Source of the DNA: Candidatus Caccomonas pullistercoris
GTDB taxonomy: Bacteria; Bacteroidota; Bacteroidia; Bacteroidales; Bacteroidaceae
Assembly: GCA_018714085.1 (NCBI GenBank)
Contig: DVNY01000060.1
Coordinates: 1 to 41,629, forward strand
DNA length: 41,629 nucleotides
Direction: 5' to 3'
In this document: piece after piece, positions 17,425 through 26,079 of the stretch
Numbering within the stretch: the first letter of the stretch is position 1
Layout of the letters: each line of letters begins with the position of its first letter
Position numbers and translations under genes: made by a program
The notes under the pieces: generated by a model
Database searches by the model: none
What the model was told of the DNA's origin: nothing
The model's input: the letters and a program-made list of their open reading frames with translations, nothing else

Positions 17425-18291
17425 TTATCTGCGTCCGCCAAAGCTGCGGCCTCCTCCACGAGACGTTCCGGTTGAACGCCCCGGGGAGCCGAACGAACGT
17501 CCGGGCGAGCTGTACGAACGGCTCGGCGAGAACGACCGTTCTGAGCGCTGCTGCATGGAATTGTTACTGCGTGAGTTGTTAAATCGGCGGTTGTTGTTAA
17601 ACGTCCGGCTATTCTCCTGATTCGTTCCGCTCTGCCGGTTCATGTTGAAGTTGCGACGGCCAGTAGAGAAACGACGGTTCGTCGTTGTTCCGAAACGGCC
17701 AGTATTCACGTTTCCGGGACGGTTGGTCGTGAACTGCCCGGTCGACGGACGTCGATACCCATTGCCGTAACGTACATACCCTCCTGTCGGACCTGGACGC
17801 CATTGTCCAAGCCCCGAACCGACATTCAACGGGCGGTGAGGCCAATGAACGTGTCCCCAATAGGGCGGTCCCCATCCCCAACCGGGATACCAGGGATCAT
17901 ACCACCACCAAGAGCTCCACGCATAGTATGGCCAGCGCCATGAACCATACCACCACGGATCGTAATAGTAATCCCAATAGTACGGGCTACTTATCACCAC
18001 GCCCACAGATGGGGAATGGAAGAGTATGATTCGCTCAGTGCAACTCATTTCAGGGGCATCCTCATCCACGTAATCGGCACTGTCGTTTATCGCCGCGGCT
18101 GATTCGGCATACGCGCCACGGCGATTATATTCATCCACGTCGCGGACGACGTCCCGGCTTGCTTCGACGGGAGTGTACGTCACAACGGGCTCTTTGGCTT
18201 CGGACTTCGACGGGACGAAATACATGTCGTCTTGCGCCAGCAAAGAAAGCGGGGCGCAAAATCCGATAAGGAAAAGAATGAACGGTTTCAT
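17425..18291 (-). CDS. Exported low-complexity protein, W/Y-rich then R/S/G-rich
   Basis: This is a 288-residue protein of unknown function. The signal peptide is MKPFILFLIGFCAPLSLLAQ. Residues about 95-160 are dense in tryptophan, tyrosine and proline (YYWDYYYDPWWYGSWRWPYY, WWWYDPWYPGWGWGPPYWG). From about 180 to the end it is rich in Arg, Asn, Ser and Gly (FNNNRRFNNSRSNNS, then SSPGRSFGSPGRSTG and RGGGRSFGGRR). No catalytic motif is visible. Such composition suggests a surface or cell-wall-adhesive protein, which is inference only. It leads the transcript FadL-like then META lipoprotein. Similar W/Y-rich hypotheticals occur in other Bacteroidales. Confidence 0.8.
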   Translation of the reverse strand: MKPFILFLIGFCAPLSLLAQDDMYFVPSKSEAKEPVVTYTPVEASRDVVRDVDEYNRRGAYAESAAAINDSADYVDEDAPEMSCTERIILFHSPSVGVVISSPYYWDYYYDPWWYGSWRWPYYAWSSWWWYDPWYPGWGWGPPYWGHVHWPHRPLNVGSGLGQWRPGPTGGYVRYGNGYRRPSTGQFTTNRPGNVNTGRFGTTTNRRFSTGRRNFNMNRQSGTNQENSRTFNNNRRFNNSRSNNSMQQRSERSFSPSRSYSSPGRSFGSPGRSTGTSRGGGRSFGGRR

Positions 18292-18330
18292 CGTTTCGAA
18301 GTTTTATGTCTCCACACTATATTTCTAATG

Positions 18331-18338
18331 CGAAGTTA
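18331..18338 (-). promoter_or_regulatory. Possible -7 box of the W/Y-rich protein operon
   Basis: The minus strand reads TAACTTCG, one mismatch from TAnnTTTG, about 40 bases before the ATG at 18291. Confidence 0.35.
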
Positions 18339-18393
18339 ATGATTTCTGGTGTATGCGACAGGCTTTTCTTGTTATAAAAGTATAACGGACAGA

Positions 18394-19311
18394 TCATCTG
18401 ATCTTCAAACGCCCGCCTACGAAAGCGGCATCGCCCGCCGTAAGACCGTTGTTCTTATAGAGCGTCTTCAAAGGTATTCCATACTTTTGCGCAATCGTAT
18501 AGAGCGATTCGCCAGGGCGCACCGTATGATACTTCCCCTTGAAAGCCTTGTCGGCTTTCGAACGCTTCTTTTCGAGATAAACAATGTCGCCAGCTTGCAG
18601 GCGGTAGTGCTTGTCGACTTCATTATATTTACGGAGCTTACGCTCTGAGACTCCCATCTCGCGGCCGATCGAAGCGAAAGTGTCACCGCTTCGGGCTACT
18701 ACATAATAATTATCGTTGTTGCGGCGCACGATCAAGCCGTCGGCGATCTCTCCCAGCCCCCCAGACAACGAGGGGAAGTCTGACAGTTTCATCTTGTCAT
18801 AACGATCAAGGTCATAACGGTGTATGAGCTTGATGAGCAAATGGGCATAACGCGGATTTGTTGCATAACCTGCTTTCTTCAATCCATGCGCCCACGCCTT
18901 ATAATCGCTTTTCTTGTACTTGAAAAGGAATGCATAGCGTGAGCGGGTCGCCAGAAAGACGGAATGGTCTTCGTAAGATTCACGCGGAGAGCTGTAAGCG
19001 CGGAACTTCTCGTTGCGGGCATCGTCGTCGCGCAGGACATAGGGTCCCTGCCAACTCCCGCCACACTTGATACCGAAGTGATTGTTGGCCTTGCGCGACA
19101 ACTCGCTTTGCCCAGCGGCACTTTCAAGCAAACCTTGCGCCAACGTGATGCTCGCCGGAATGCCATAGCGTTCCATCTGCTCGACGGCCAGACTTTTATA
19201 GGTATCTATATATGCTTCGTAAGGCGAACGCTGAGCGTAAGTCCACTGCGACAGCGACAACAGGAGGGCCGCAAGAATGAGATGCGGCTTTATCGGACTG
19301 ATGATTTTCAC
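18394..19311 (-). CDS. Exported N-acetylglucosaminidase (GH73-like) with two LysM domains
   Basis: This is a predicted peptidoglycan hydrolase of 305 residues. After the signal peptide (HLILAALLLSLSQWTYAQ) comes the glucosaminidase domain. Its conserved segments are YGIPASITLAQGLLESAAGQ, containing the catalytic Glu in LLESAAG, then NNHFGIKC, FRAYSSPRESYEDHSVFL and the YATNPRYAHLLIKLI end. Two LysM-like peptidoglycan-binding units follow: YYVVARSGDTFASIGREMG and, at the C-terminus, KYHTVRPGESLYTIAQKYG. The start is GTG at 19311. It is monocistronic, with its own TATCTTTG promoter. It likely works in the periplasm or at the cell surface during wall turnover or division. Confidence 0.92.
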   Translation of the reverse strand: MKIISPIKPHLILAALLLSLSQWTYAQRSPYEAYIDTYKSLAVEQMERYGIPASITLAQGLLESAAGQSELSRKANNHFGIKCGGSWQGPYVLRDDDARNEKFRAYSSPRESYEDHSVFLATRSRYAFLFKYKKSDYKAWAHGLKKAGYATNPRYAHLLIKLIHRYDLDRYDKMKLSDFPSLSGGLGEIADGLIVRRNNDNYYVVARSGDTFASIGREMGVSERKLRKYNEVDKHYRLQAGDIVYLEKKRSKADKAFKGKYHTVRPGESLYTIAQKYGIPLKTLYKNNGLTAGDAAFVGGRLKIR

Positions 19312-19333
19312 TGGAATTCTTTTTCTTGATGCA

Positions 19334-19341
19334 CAAAGATA
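19334..19341 (-). promoter_or_regulatory. -7 promoter box of the glucosaminidase gene
   Basis: The minus strand reads TATCTTTG, a perfect TAnnTTTG match, 22 bases before the GTG start. A solo GGCGACAG, the core octamer of the 21-bp repeat family, lies a little further upstream at 19367-19374. Confidence 0.6.
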
Positions 19342-19456
19342 ATTAATTCAGCCCACCCGGCCTTACGGCGACAGGGAAAGTAAGGATTAACATGCTTTTT
19401 TAACGGATCTATACCTCTGAACCACAAGCTGGCTGACCTGCGAGATTTTCCTTGCG

Positions 19457-20779
19457 TCAAAATGAGACACTCAGACCAAGCGACAACTGTTCGAGGAACT
19501 GGAAATAAGAGCCGTCGGCGTTGGGGGCGACGCTGTCGTCAAAGCGAGGATAAAGATAGGCCTTGGCCGTAAGGAAACGGTTGATGGTGAAGTTGACCGT
19601 ATTCTCCCATTCCATCAGCGTGCGGGAGTAGTCGGTATACCAATAGAAGCGCCCCGTCCACGAGACGTTCTTCATTACGTTCCATGTGTAGTTCACCGTT
19701 ACGTTCGAACCGTATTCAAACTTCGAATGCCGGCCTTCTTTCAGGCCAAATGACGTTGAAAGAGCCAGCCTGTCTACATACTTGAAATCGCAAGCCAGCG
19801 GCGCCAACGTGGCCGACAGATTAAATTTGTTGAGCGACAACTTGTATTCCATACCGATTGAGAACACCGACTCAAAAGGCGACATGAAGTCTGAATAAAC
19901 CTTCGGGTCGTTGCTCTTATAACTGGGATAAAATTGTGTCCAACTTTGCAGCAAAAATGTGTAGTACCAACGCGCCGTGGCGCGCACACCCAGTTTGTTC
20001 GTCATGCGGAGCTGGTCGGAATTGGTCTTAAACCGATGAAGGTCGTCGCCGCGCGAGCGCTGAAAGCCGAGCTTCATTTCCAGCTTGTTGTCGAAGGTGA
20101 GACGCTGTTTGTTGTTATAGTTCGCCTCAGCAGTCAGCGAGGCTTGCAGGGTGTTGCTGCTCTCACCTCCCTTGTGCCAGTTGCTCGAAATGTACGACTG
20201 CATGAACTGCAGGGAGAAGTCTGTGACTTTCAGGGTCCAGAAATCAGGTTTCCAAATGCGCAGTTTCATGCCGCGTGAAGCCCAATCCAGCTCAACACCA
20301 TCAGCCATGACTTCCGCGGGAACTACGTCCGAAAGGTTCATGTCGGCCCGGACTTCGTCCGTTTCCCCTATTGCCACCGAATCATATACGGCCTCGTCTT
20401 CCTCATCAGAAGCCACGCCGGTTGTCTGCTGCGGATGATTCAGATAGACGTAGGCCAACCACATGTTGACCCTGCTGTTCAGGTCCAACGCCCGGCCGGA
20501 AATGGCTCCGTCGTGGCGGCCTGCTTGTCCGGGACGCAGGAGGCTGTCTATGGCTGACGTATAAAAGACGGGAGGAGCGAAGAGCGGGAAATAGAGCGGA
20601 TTGCTCAACGTATCCGAACCGGTATATTTCCATGTCCTATACGACGTGGCCAATGAACGCAGTGAATCGGCGTAACGTTTCTCTATCGCATCAAGCTGTC
20701 CACGCGGCGTCACCACCCGCCGACGAGCAGCAAGCGGTAAAACGATCATGACACAAAGCCACACACACAGCAGTCGCAT
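19457..20779 (-). CDS. DUF3078 exported protein, probable outer-membrane barrel
   Basis: The 440-residue product starts MRLLCVWLCVMIVLPLAARR, a signal peptide. The C-terminal two thirds show the DUF3078 pattern of alternating aromatic strands: WHKGGESSNTLQASLTAEAN, NNKQRLTFDNKLEMKLGFQ, DLHRFKTNSDQLRMTNKLG, VYSDFMSPFESVFSIGMEYK and TINRFLTAKAYLYPRFDDS. The end is LSLGLSVSF, with a terminal Phe. This is a Bacteroidetes family of unknown function. The start at 20779 was chosen over 20833 because the longer form puts 18 residues before the signal peptide and over the promoter. It appears monocistronic. Confidence 0.88.
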   Translation of the reverse strand: MRLLCVWLCVMIVLPLAARRRVVTPRGQLDAIEKRYADSLRSLATSYRTWKYTGSDTLSNPLYFPLFAPPVFYTSAIDSLLRPGQAGRHDGAISGRALDLNSRVNMWLAYVYLNHPQQTTGVASDEEDEAVYDSVAIGETDEVRADMNLSDVVPAEVMADGVELDWASRGMKLRIWKPDFWTLKVTDFSLQFMQSYISSNWHKGGESSNTLQASLTAEANYNNKQRLTFDNKLEMKLGFQRSRGDDLHRFKTNSDQLRMTNKLGVRATARWYYTFLLQSWTQFYPSYKSNDPKVYSDFMSPFESVFSIGMEYKLSLNKFNLSATLAPLACDFKYVDRLALSTSFGLKEGRHSKFEYGSNVTVNYTWNVMKNVSWTGRFYWYTDYSRTLMEWENTVNFTINRFLTAKAYLYPRFDDSVAPNADGSYFQFLEQLSLGLSVSF

Positions 20780-20830
20780 GTTTCCGGTATGTCGAATAGG
20801 TTTAATACCCATTAAGCTAATTTTCCCGTG

Positions 20831-20838
20831 CAAAGATA
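20831..20838 (-). promoter_or_regulatory. -7 promoter box of the DUF3078 gene
   Basis: The minus strand reads TATCTTTG, a perfect match, about 50 bases before the ATG at 20779. The remaining spacer to the rho terminator (20840-21090) holds no supported gene or repeat array. Confidence 0.6.
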
Positions 20839-21093
20839 ACGCAAACGAGTGGAAAGCGCGGGAAAAACCGGAAGATTTTCACAAGGGCTTTCCCGAACGC
20901 AGCCTTATCTTATGAAAAGATAACGCATTTCCTAAGACTATCCCCACAACACTCGGCATTATCTGACGGTTTGCCCGTCGTTTAGTTGAAAATCGGCGAA
21001 CGGTCCAAGTTTACGCCGGCGATGAAAGCGACAAGCGTTGGGGACACCGGCTGGCGGCAGGCACACAGCCTGCCGTCACGTCACGACACAAAG

Positions 21094-21136
21094 ACGCGCC
21101 CGCCGCAAGGCTTCATGGCCTGCGCGGCGGGCGCGT
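21094..21136 (-). terminator. Terminator hairpin downstream of rho
   Basis: ACGCGCCCGCCGC pairs with GCGGCGGGCGCGT (13 bp) around an inner loop that can add AGGC/GCCT. It begins 25 bases after the rho stop on the minus strand and is followed by CTTTGTG, only a weak T tract. Confidence 0.7.
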
Positions 21137-21160
21137 TAAAACACACTCGCTGGTCGGGAA

Positions 21161-23149
21161 TTACGAATTCATCGAAAGGAGGAACTCGTCGTTGTTCCGC
21201 GTCCCTTCCATGCGGCGTTTAAGGTCGGTCATGGCTTCGAGCGAAGTCATGTCGGCAATATACTTGCGCAGGATCCACATGCGGTTCAACGTCTGGGAGT
21301 CTTGCAAGAGGTCGTCGCGGCGCGTTGACGACGCCACGATGTTGACAGCCGGGAAGATGCGCTTGTTGCTCAGCGTACGGTCGAGCTGGAGCTCCATGTT
21401 GCCCGTCCCCTTGAATTCCTCGAAGATGACCTCGTCCATTTTCGAACCGGTGTCGATGAGTGCCGTAGCGATGATGGTCAGCGAGCCGCCACCTTCAATG
21501 TTGCGGGCAGCACCGAAAAAGCGCTTGGGCTTTTGAAGGGCATTGGCGTCAACACCTCCCGAAAGTACCTTGCCAGAAGCGGGCGACACCGTATTGTAAG
21601 CACGTGCCAGACGGGTGATAGAATCCAGGAAGATAACGACATCATGACCGCATTCAACCATGCGCTTTGCTTTTTCCAAGACAATGCCGGCAATCTTTAC
21701 GTGGCGGGCAGCGGGCTCGTCGAACGTCGAGGCGATGACTTCGGCGTTCACGGTGCGTGCCATATCCGTCACTTCTTCCGGGCGTTCGTCGATGAGCAGC
21801 ATCATGAGGTAAGTGTCGGGATGATTTTTAGCGATGGCGTTGGCAATTTCTTTCATCAGGATCGTCTTTCCCGTCTTGGGCTGGGCTACGATAAGGGCGC
21901 GCTGTCCCTTGCCGATAGGCGTGAAGAGGTCGACGATGCGCACAGACATAGAATCGCCATGGCCGGTACAGAGGTTGAACTTTTCGTTCGGGAACAACGG
22001 CGTGAGGTGTTCAAAGGGGACGCGATCGCGGATTTCGGCAGGCGTGAGGCCGTTTATCTTCGTCACGTCGACAAGGGGGAAGAACTTCTCGCCCTCTTTG
22101 GGCACACGGACAGGTCCTTCGACGATGTCTCCGGATTTCAGTCCGAACATTTTGATTTGGTTCTGCGAGACGTAGATGTCGTCGGGCGACGACAGGTAGT
22201 TATAGTCCGACGAGCGCAGGAAGCCGAATCCGTCGGGCATGATTTCGAGCACGCCGTTTCCGGTCAGGATGTTGTCGAAATTGAATGCGCCAGCATACAG
22301 AGCTGCCTGGGCAGCGGGCTGTCCTCCCGTCCACGACGGAATCTCGGACGGCACTGGGGCAGCAGGCCGGCGTTCAAACTTGTTGACCAAATCACTCGCA
22401 AGCGTGTCGTAGTTGTCGTTCTGAATGACAGGAATGTCCTCGATAGGAATGAAGTCCACTTCGGGGGGCAACGGGGCTCCCGCCGGTTTCGCCTCGACTG
22501 CACCCTTGGCTTCGACAGAGGCAACCGCTTCATGATTGGCCGCCTCCGTATCGGAAGCGTCCTCTTCCGCCAGTTTGGACGGCTCTTCGGTTCCGGGCTT
22601 CAAGGGTTTTGTCGTTTCAACAGCCACGGCCGTCATTTCCGTCACTGCGACAGGATTTTCTGTCACTGCGATAGGATTTTCTGTCACTGCGACAGTTTTT
22701 TCCGTCAGGGCATCCTCAGGCACGTGCGCAGGAGCCGTGGCGTTTTCCTCCGTCTCGGGAACCGCAGTTTCGGCCATAGGCTGCGACAAAAGGGGCAGTT
22801 CCTGCTGTCCGGCCGCGACTGCTTGTTCATCAGCAGCCGCCTCGGCCTTCACGCTGCGGCGACGGCGCTTGGGTTCGCCCTCTGCGGCGGTTTTCTTTTT
22901 CTCGAAACTTTCCGTCTTCGTCTTCGAGGCCGAATAAACATGGTCGACGTCTTTCTTCACGATGCGGGTACGGCGCTTGGGAGCGGCTTTCTGCTCCGCG
23001 GCGCTTTGCTCAGCTTGCACATCAAGGATGGCATAGATAAGCGTTTCCTTGTCAGCGGAGTTGCTCACTTCGGCATGCAGCTCCTTGGCAAGTTCGCGTA
23101 GTTCTACTTCTTCCTTGCTGTTTAATTGCTCTTTGGTGTAAAGTGGCAT
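21161..23149 (-). CDS. rho: Transcription termination factor Rho with long low-complexity insert
   Basis: Rho is the hexameric RNA-dependent ATPase that terminates transcription. The 662-residue protein begins with a Rho_N/SAP-like domain ([20 protein letters not shown]). A charged, disordered stretch from about 46 to 290 follows, with KRRR clusters and a tandem [14 protein letters not shown] repeat near residues 142-170. The RNA-binding cold-shock domain comes next ([20 protein letters not shown]). The RecA-like motor carries Walker A AQPKTGKT near residue 425, DERPEEV, Walker [15 protein letters not shown] and the Q/R-loop region [20 protein letters not shown]. Bacteroidetes Rho proteins commonly carry an N-terminal insert, so the insert is expected. 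The 21-bp DNA repeat inside it is not. A leader of over 100 bases separates promoter and start. Confidence 0.97.
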   Translation of the reverse strand: MPLYTKEQLNSKEEVELRELAKELHAEVSNSADKETLIYAILDVQAEQSAAEQKAAPKRRTRIVKKDVDHVYSASKTKTESFEKKKTAAEGEPKRRRRSVKAEAAADEQAVAAGQQELPLLSQPMAETAVPETEENATAPAHVPEDALTEKTVAVTENPIAVTENPVAVTEMTAVAVETTKPLKPGTEEPSKLAEEDASDTEAANHEAVASVEAKGAVEAKPAGAPLPPEVDFIPIEDIPVIQNDNYDTLASDLVNKFERRPAAPVPSEIPSWTGGQPAAQAALYAGAFNFDNILTGNGVLEIMPDGFGFLRSSDYNYLSSPDDIYVSQNQIKMFGLKSGDIVEGPVRVPKEGEKFFPLVDVTKINGLTPAEIRDRVPFEHLTPLFPNEKFNLCTGHGDSMSVRIVDLFTPIGKGQRALIVAQPKTGKTILMKEIANAIAKNHPDTYLMMLLIDERPEEVTDMARTVNAEVIASTFDEPAARHVKIAGIVLEKAKRMVECGHDVVIFLDSITRLARAYNTVSPASGKVLSGGVDANALQKPKRFFGAARNIEGGGSLTIIATALIDTGSKMDEVIFEEFKGTGNMELQLDRTLSNKRIFPAVNIVASSTRRDDLLQDSQTLNRMWILRKYIADMTSLEAMTDLKRRMEGTRNNDEFLLSMNS
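22641..22724 (-). repeat. In-frame 21-bp tandem repeat inside rho
   Basis: On the plus strand GTCACTGCG or its variant starts at 22641, 22662, 22683 and 22704 (gtcaggg), exactly 21 bp apart, so each unit is seven codons. On the coding strand this gives [14 protein letters not shown] and degenerate neighbours. The linkers carry GACAG-GATTTT-CTGTC stem-loops. The 21 bases at 22649-22669 are identical to 25274-25294 in the spacer after the ABC-F gene. Confidence 0.85.
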
Positions 23150-23276
23150 TATGGGTGTGAATTGTCCCTACGAGCACGGCGTTCACTCTCGAAGCCGTCA
23201 GAGTAAGGGGGATTGTGTATTTGAGAAATGACTGTATCAGGAGTGAAATTTCGCGGGCGGCGAACTTTTCACAGCG

Positions 23277-23284
23277 CAAAAGTA
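23277..23284 (-). promoter_or_regulatory. -7 promoter box of rho
   Basis: The minus strand reads TACTTTTG, a match to TAnnTTTG, about 127 bases before the rho ATG. The long leader could carry autoregulation of rho, but I saw no defined structure in it. Confidence 0.5.
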
Positions 23285-23327
23285 ACACTTTTCTTTCAAC
23301 CTGCCACGGTTGTTTTGGTTTTTTTCT

Positions 23328-23335
23328 CTAATTTC
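23328..23335 (+). promoter_or_regulatory. Possible -7 box of the Uup-like ABC-F gene
   Basis: TAATTTCG, one mismatch from TAnnTTTG, ends eight bases before the ATG at 23344, so the transcript may be leaderless. The same octamer occurs before the beta-lactamase gene. Confidence 0.4.
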
Positions 23336-23343
23336 GCCCTCGT

Positions 23344-25248
23344 ATGGCTACAAATATCCCTTACTTAGATGTACAAAACCTGTCGAAGCGCATCGGCGAC
23401 CTGGTGCTTTTCGAACACATTTCTTTCTCCGTGGCCGAAGGCCAGAAAGTAGGATTGATCGCCCAGAACGGCACTGGCAAATCGACGTTGATGAACATCC
23501 TGTGCGGCGATGAGGACTACGAGGATGGTAAAATCACTTACAGGCGTGACCTGCGTGTCGGCTACCTTGAACAGACGCCGGACTACCCGGGCGAGTTGTC
23601 CGTGATTGAAGCCTGCTTCTGGCATGGCAATGAGACCACCGACCTCATCCGCCGCTACGAACAATGCCTCGCGACGCCGGGCACGCCCGGCCTCGACACA
23701 CTCATTGAGCAAATGGACAGCCAAAAGGCCTGGGACTACGAACAGAGAGCCAAACAGATCCTCTCGAAACTCGACATCTCGAACTTCAACCAGCCTATCG
23801 CACAACTCTCCGGCGGACAGGTCAAACGCGTGGCCTTGGCTAACGTGCTCCTGACCGACCCCGACTTGCTCGTGCTCGACGAGCCGACAAACCACCTCGA
23901 CCTCGACATGATTGAATGGCTCGAAAACTATCTCCGCCGTAACACCAAGAGCCTGCTCCTCGTCACCCACGACCGCTACTTCCTCGACCGTGTCTGCTCG
24001 GACATCCTTGAACTGGCCGACCACACATTATATAATTACCATGGCTCCTACAGCTATTACTTGGAGAAACGCGAAGAACGCATGAACGCAGTCAACGCAT
24101 CCATTGCCCGTGCGAGCAACCTCTACCGCAAGGAGCTGGAATGGATGCGCCGCATGCCCTGCGCACGCGGGCACAAGGCACGCTACCGCGTCGAAGCGTT
24201 TGCCGAACTCGAACAGGCGGCAAAACGGCGAATGCAGGAACGCGCGGCCCGCCTCGAAGTGAAAAGCAGCTACATCGGCAGCAAGATTTTCGAAGCTGAG
24301 TATGTCTCGAAAAGCTTCGGCCCGGACAAAGTCATCTTAAAGGACTTCTACTATAATTTCACCCGCTACGAGAAGATGGGCATCATCGGGCCGAACGGTT
24401 CGGGCAAGTCGACGTTCGTCAAGATGCTCCTCGGCCAGGTGAAACCCGACAGCGGGCGTTTCGTCATCGGCGAAACCGTGCGTTTCGGCTACTTCTCACA
24501 GGAGGGCATGGCCTTCGACAACCGCATGAAGGTCATCGACGTGGTCCGCGACATCGCCGAAACCGTCGACCTCGGCGGCGGACGACGCCTCACAGCGTCT
24601 CAGTTCCTGCAACACTTTCTCTTCCCGCCCGAGAAACAGCAGACCTACGTCTACAAGCTCAGCGGCGGCGAACGGCGACGGCTCTACCTCTGCACCGTGC
24701 TGATGGGCGCGCCCAACTTCCTCGTGCTCGACGAACCGACCAACGACCTGGACATCACCACACTCCAAATCCTCGAAGAGTATCTCGCCGACTTCCGGGG
24801 CTGCGTCATCGTCGTGAGCCACGACCGCTATTTCATGGACAAGATTGTCGACCATCTGCTCGTCTTCCAAGGCAACGGGAAAGTCGACGACTTCCCGGGC
24901 AACTACACCCAGTACCGCGAATGGGAAAGCGCCAAACGGCAGGAAGAAGAGGAACTGAAAGCAAAAACCGCAAAAAAAGACAAGGAGCCCTCCGCCCCCT
25001 CACAAAACCGACGGACACACGACGAGAGCAAACGCCGCCTGACCTACAAAGAACGGAAAGAGATGGAAACACTCGAGGCCGAAATAGGGCAACTCGAAAC
25101 CGAGAAGAAAGAAATAGAGACGGCCCTTTGCAGCGGGACGCTCGACGTCGACGAACTCACCCGGCTGAGCAAACGGCTGCCGGCCCTGCAAGAAGAACTC
25201 GACACAAAGTCGACACGCTGGCTCGAACTCATGGAAATCGAGGGATAA
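23344..25248 (+). CDS. ABC-F ATPase, Uup-like
   Basis: This is a soluble 634-residue ABC-F protein with two fused nucleotide-binding domains and no membrane domain. ABC-F proteins bind the ribosomal E site or other ribosome states and relieve stalled translation. NBD1 has Walker A GLIAQNGTGKST, signature LSGGQVKR and Walker B LLVLDEPTNHLD. NBD2 has GIIGPNGSGKST, LSGGERRR and [12 protein letters not shown]. Both sets are intact. The C-terminal charged coiled coil (YKERKEMETLEAEIGQLETE to the end) is the Uup-type DNA/ribosome-binding tail. The family N-terminus PYLDVQNLSKRIGDLVLFEH supports the start. It is divergent from rho, with a repeat-derived hairpin immediately after its stop. Confidence 0.94.
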   Translation: MATNIPYLDVQNLSKRIGDLVLFEHISFSVAEGQKVGLIAQNGTGKSTLMNILCGDEDYEDGKITYRRDLRVGYLEQTPDYPGELSVIEACFWHGNETTDLIRRYEQCLATPGTPGLDTLIEQMDSQKAWDYEQRAKQILSKLDISNFNQPIAQLSGGQVKRVALANVLLTDPDLLVLDEPTNHLDLDMIEWLENYLRRNTKSLLLVTHDRYFLDRVCSDILELADHTLYNYHGSYSYYLEKREERMNAVNASIARASNLYRKELEWMRRMPCARGHKARYRVEAFAELEQAAKRRMQERAARLEVKSSYIGSKIFEAEYVSKSFGPDKVILKDFYYNFTRYEKMGIIGPNGSGKSTFVKMLLGQVKPDSGRFVIGETVRFGYFSQEGMAFDNRMKVIDVVRDIAETVDLGGGRRLTASQFLQHFLFPPEKQQTYVYKLSGGERRRLYLCTVLMGAPNFLVLDEPTNDLDITTLQILEEYLADFRGCVIVVSHDRYFMDKIVDHLLVFQGNGKVDDFPGNYTQYREWESAKRQEEEELKAKTAKKDKEPSAPSQNRRTHDESKRRLTYKERKEMETLEAEIGQLETEKKEIETALCSGTLDVDELTRLSKRLPALQEELDTKSTRWLELMEIEG

Positions 25249-25254
25249 GGCCGG

Positions 25255-25308
25255 CCGTAAGAACGGGAGCAGTGACAGGATTTTCTGTCACTGCTCCCGT
25301 TCTTACGG
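25255..25308. repeat. Perfect 24-bp hairpin, CCGTAAGAAC family, copy 1
   Basis: Bases 25255-25278 are fully complementary to 25285-25308, with loop GATTTT. The outer arm starts CCGTAAGAAC and the inner arm ends GTGACAG. GTCACTGC recurs at 25287 and 25308, 21 bp apart. It starts six bases after the ABC-F stop codon. It could stop transcription or stabilise the mRNA 3' end, but no T tract follows. The rest of the spacer to 25406 holds nothing gene-like. Confidence 0.85.
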
Positions 25309-25406
25309 TCACTGCTTCTGTCCGCGCCATCAGTACATGCAGACGGAAACACGGCGATATCCACAAAAAAGTCAGGGCCACAGCGTGACAAATCAGTTAA
25401 ATTGTG

Positions 25407-25414
25407 TAATTTTG
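25407..25414 (+). promoter_or_regulatory. -7 promoter box of the thiamine-phosphate synthase-like gene and prs
   Basis: TAATTTTG matches TAnnTTTG. The predicted transcription start, near 25420, leaves a 20-base A-rich leader to the ATG at 25440. No TPP riboswitch (THI box) was seen. Confidence 0.55.
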
Positions 25415-25439
25415 TCGCCATAAGCACATGGCAAACAGA

Positions 25440-26048
25440 ATGAAGCTGATTTTGATGACCGTGCCCTACTTCTTCATCGAGGAGCACCAAATACTGACGG
25501 CTCTCTTCGACGAAGGGTTGGAAGTCCTGCATCTGCGCAAACCCGGCACAGAGCCCATCTATTCTGAGCGGCTGCTTACGCTCATACCCGAATGTTACAG
25601 GAAACGCATCGTGGTGCACGACCACTTCTACCTGAAAAACGAGTATAAGCTCATGGGCATCCATCTGAACCAGCGCAACCCCGAACCGCCAGCCGGATAC
25701 AAGGGGCACATCAGCTGTTCGTGCCACACCATCGAAGAAGTCAAAGCGCAAAAATCCGTGTGCAATTACGTCTTGCTCAGCCCTATTTTTAACAGCATCT
25801 CCAAGCAGGACTACGAATCGCCTTTCACAGACAAAGTGTTGAAGCAATACGCCGCCCAAGGATGGGTCGACCGCAAAGTGATGGCTCTGGGTGGCATCAC
25901 CCTTGATAACATCGCGCGCATCCAGAACTATGGATTCGGCGGCGCGGTCGTACTCGGCGACATCTGGAACCGCTTCGACATCCACACGACGCACGACTAC
26001 AAGGACCTCATCACCCATTTCCGGAAACTGCAAAAAGCCATAGGATAA
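25440..26048 (+). CDS. Thiamine-phosphate synthase family protein (ThiE/TenI-like)
   Basis: This 202-residue TIM-barrel protein belongs to the ThiE/TenI superfamily, which joins the pyrimidine and thiazole moieties of thiamine. The visible segments are LHLRKPGTEPIYSERLLTLI, the diphosphate-binding-like region VHDHFYLKNEYKLMGIHLNQ, SCHTIEEVKAQKSVCNYVLLSPIF and the C-terminal phosphate loop ALGGITLDNIARIQNYGFGG. The usual ThiE motif around the pyrimidine phosphate is short here, so a TenI-like or other role is possible, and no other thi gene is near. The start MKLILMTVPYFFIEEHQIL was chosen from memory of relatives. An in-frame ATG at 25428 adds four residues. It is probably co-transcribed with prs 31 bp downstream. 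Confidence 0.8.
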   Translation: MKLILMTVPYFFIEEHQILTALFDEGLEVLHLRKPGTEPIYSERLLTLIPECYRKRIVVHDHFYLKNEYKLMGIHLNQRNPEPPAGYKGHISCSCHTIEEVKAQKSVCNYVLLSPIFNSISKQDYESPFTDKVLKQYAAQGWVDRKVMALGGITLDNIARIQNYGFGGAVVLGDIWNRFDIHTTHDYKDLITHFRKLQKAIG

Positions 26049-26079
26049 CAAATCAACTCACCTCATAACAACAAGCGCA

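Noticed and set aside
21533-23101. A plus-strand open frame of 522 codons opposite rho
   Set aside because: Antisense shadow of a confidently identified gene; the translated sequence is a low-complexity arginine/histidine/glycine mix without family similarity.
25255-25308. Ordinary Rho-independent terminator
   Set aside because: No T tract follows the stem on either strand, and the stem shares sequence with the repeat family. A terminator role is still possible but not shown.
25381-25440. TPP riboswitch before the ThiE-like gene
   Set aside because: The leader is only about 20 bases long and has no THI-box signature.
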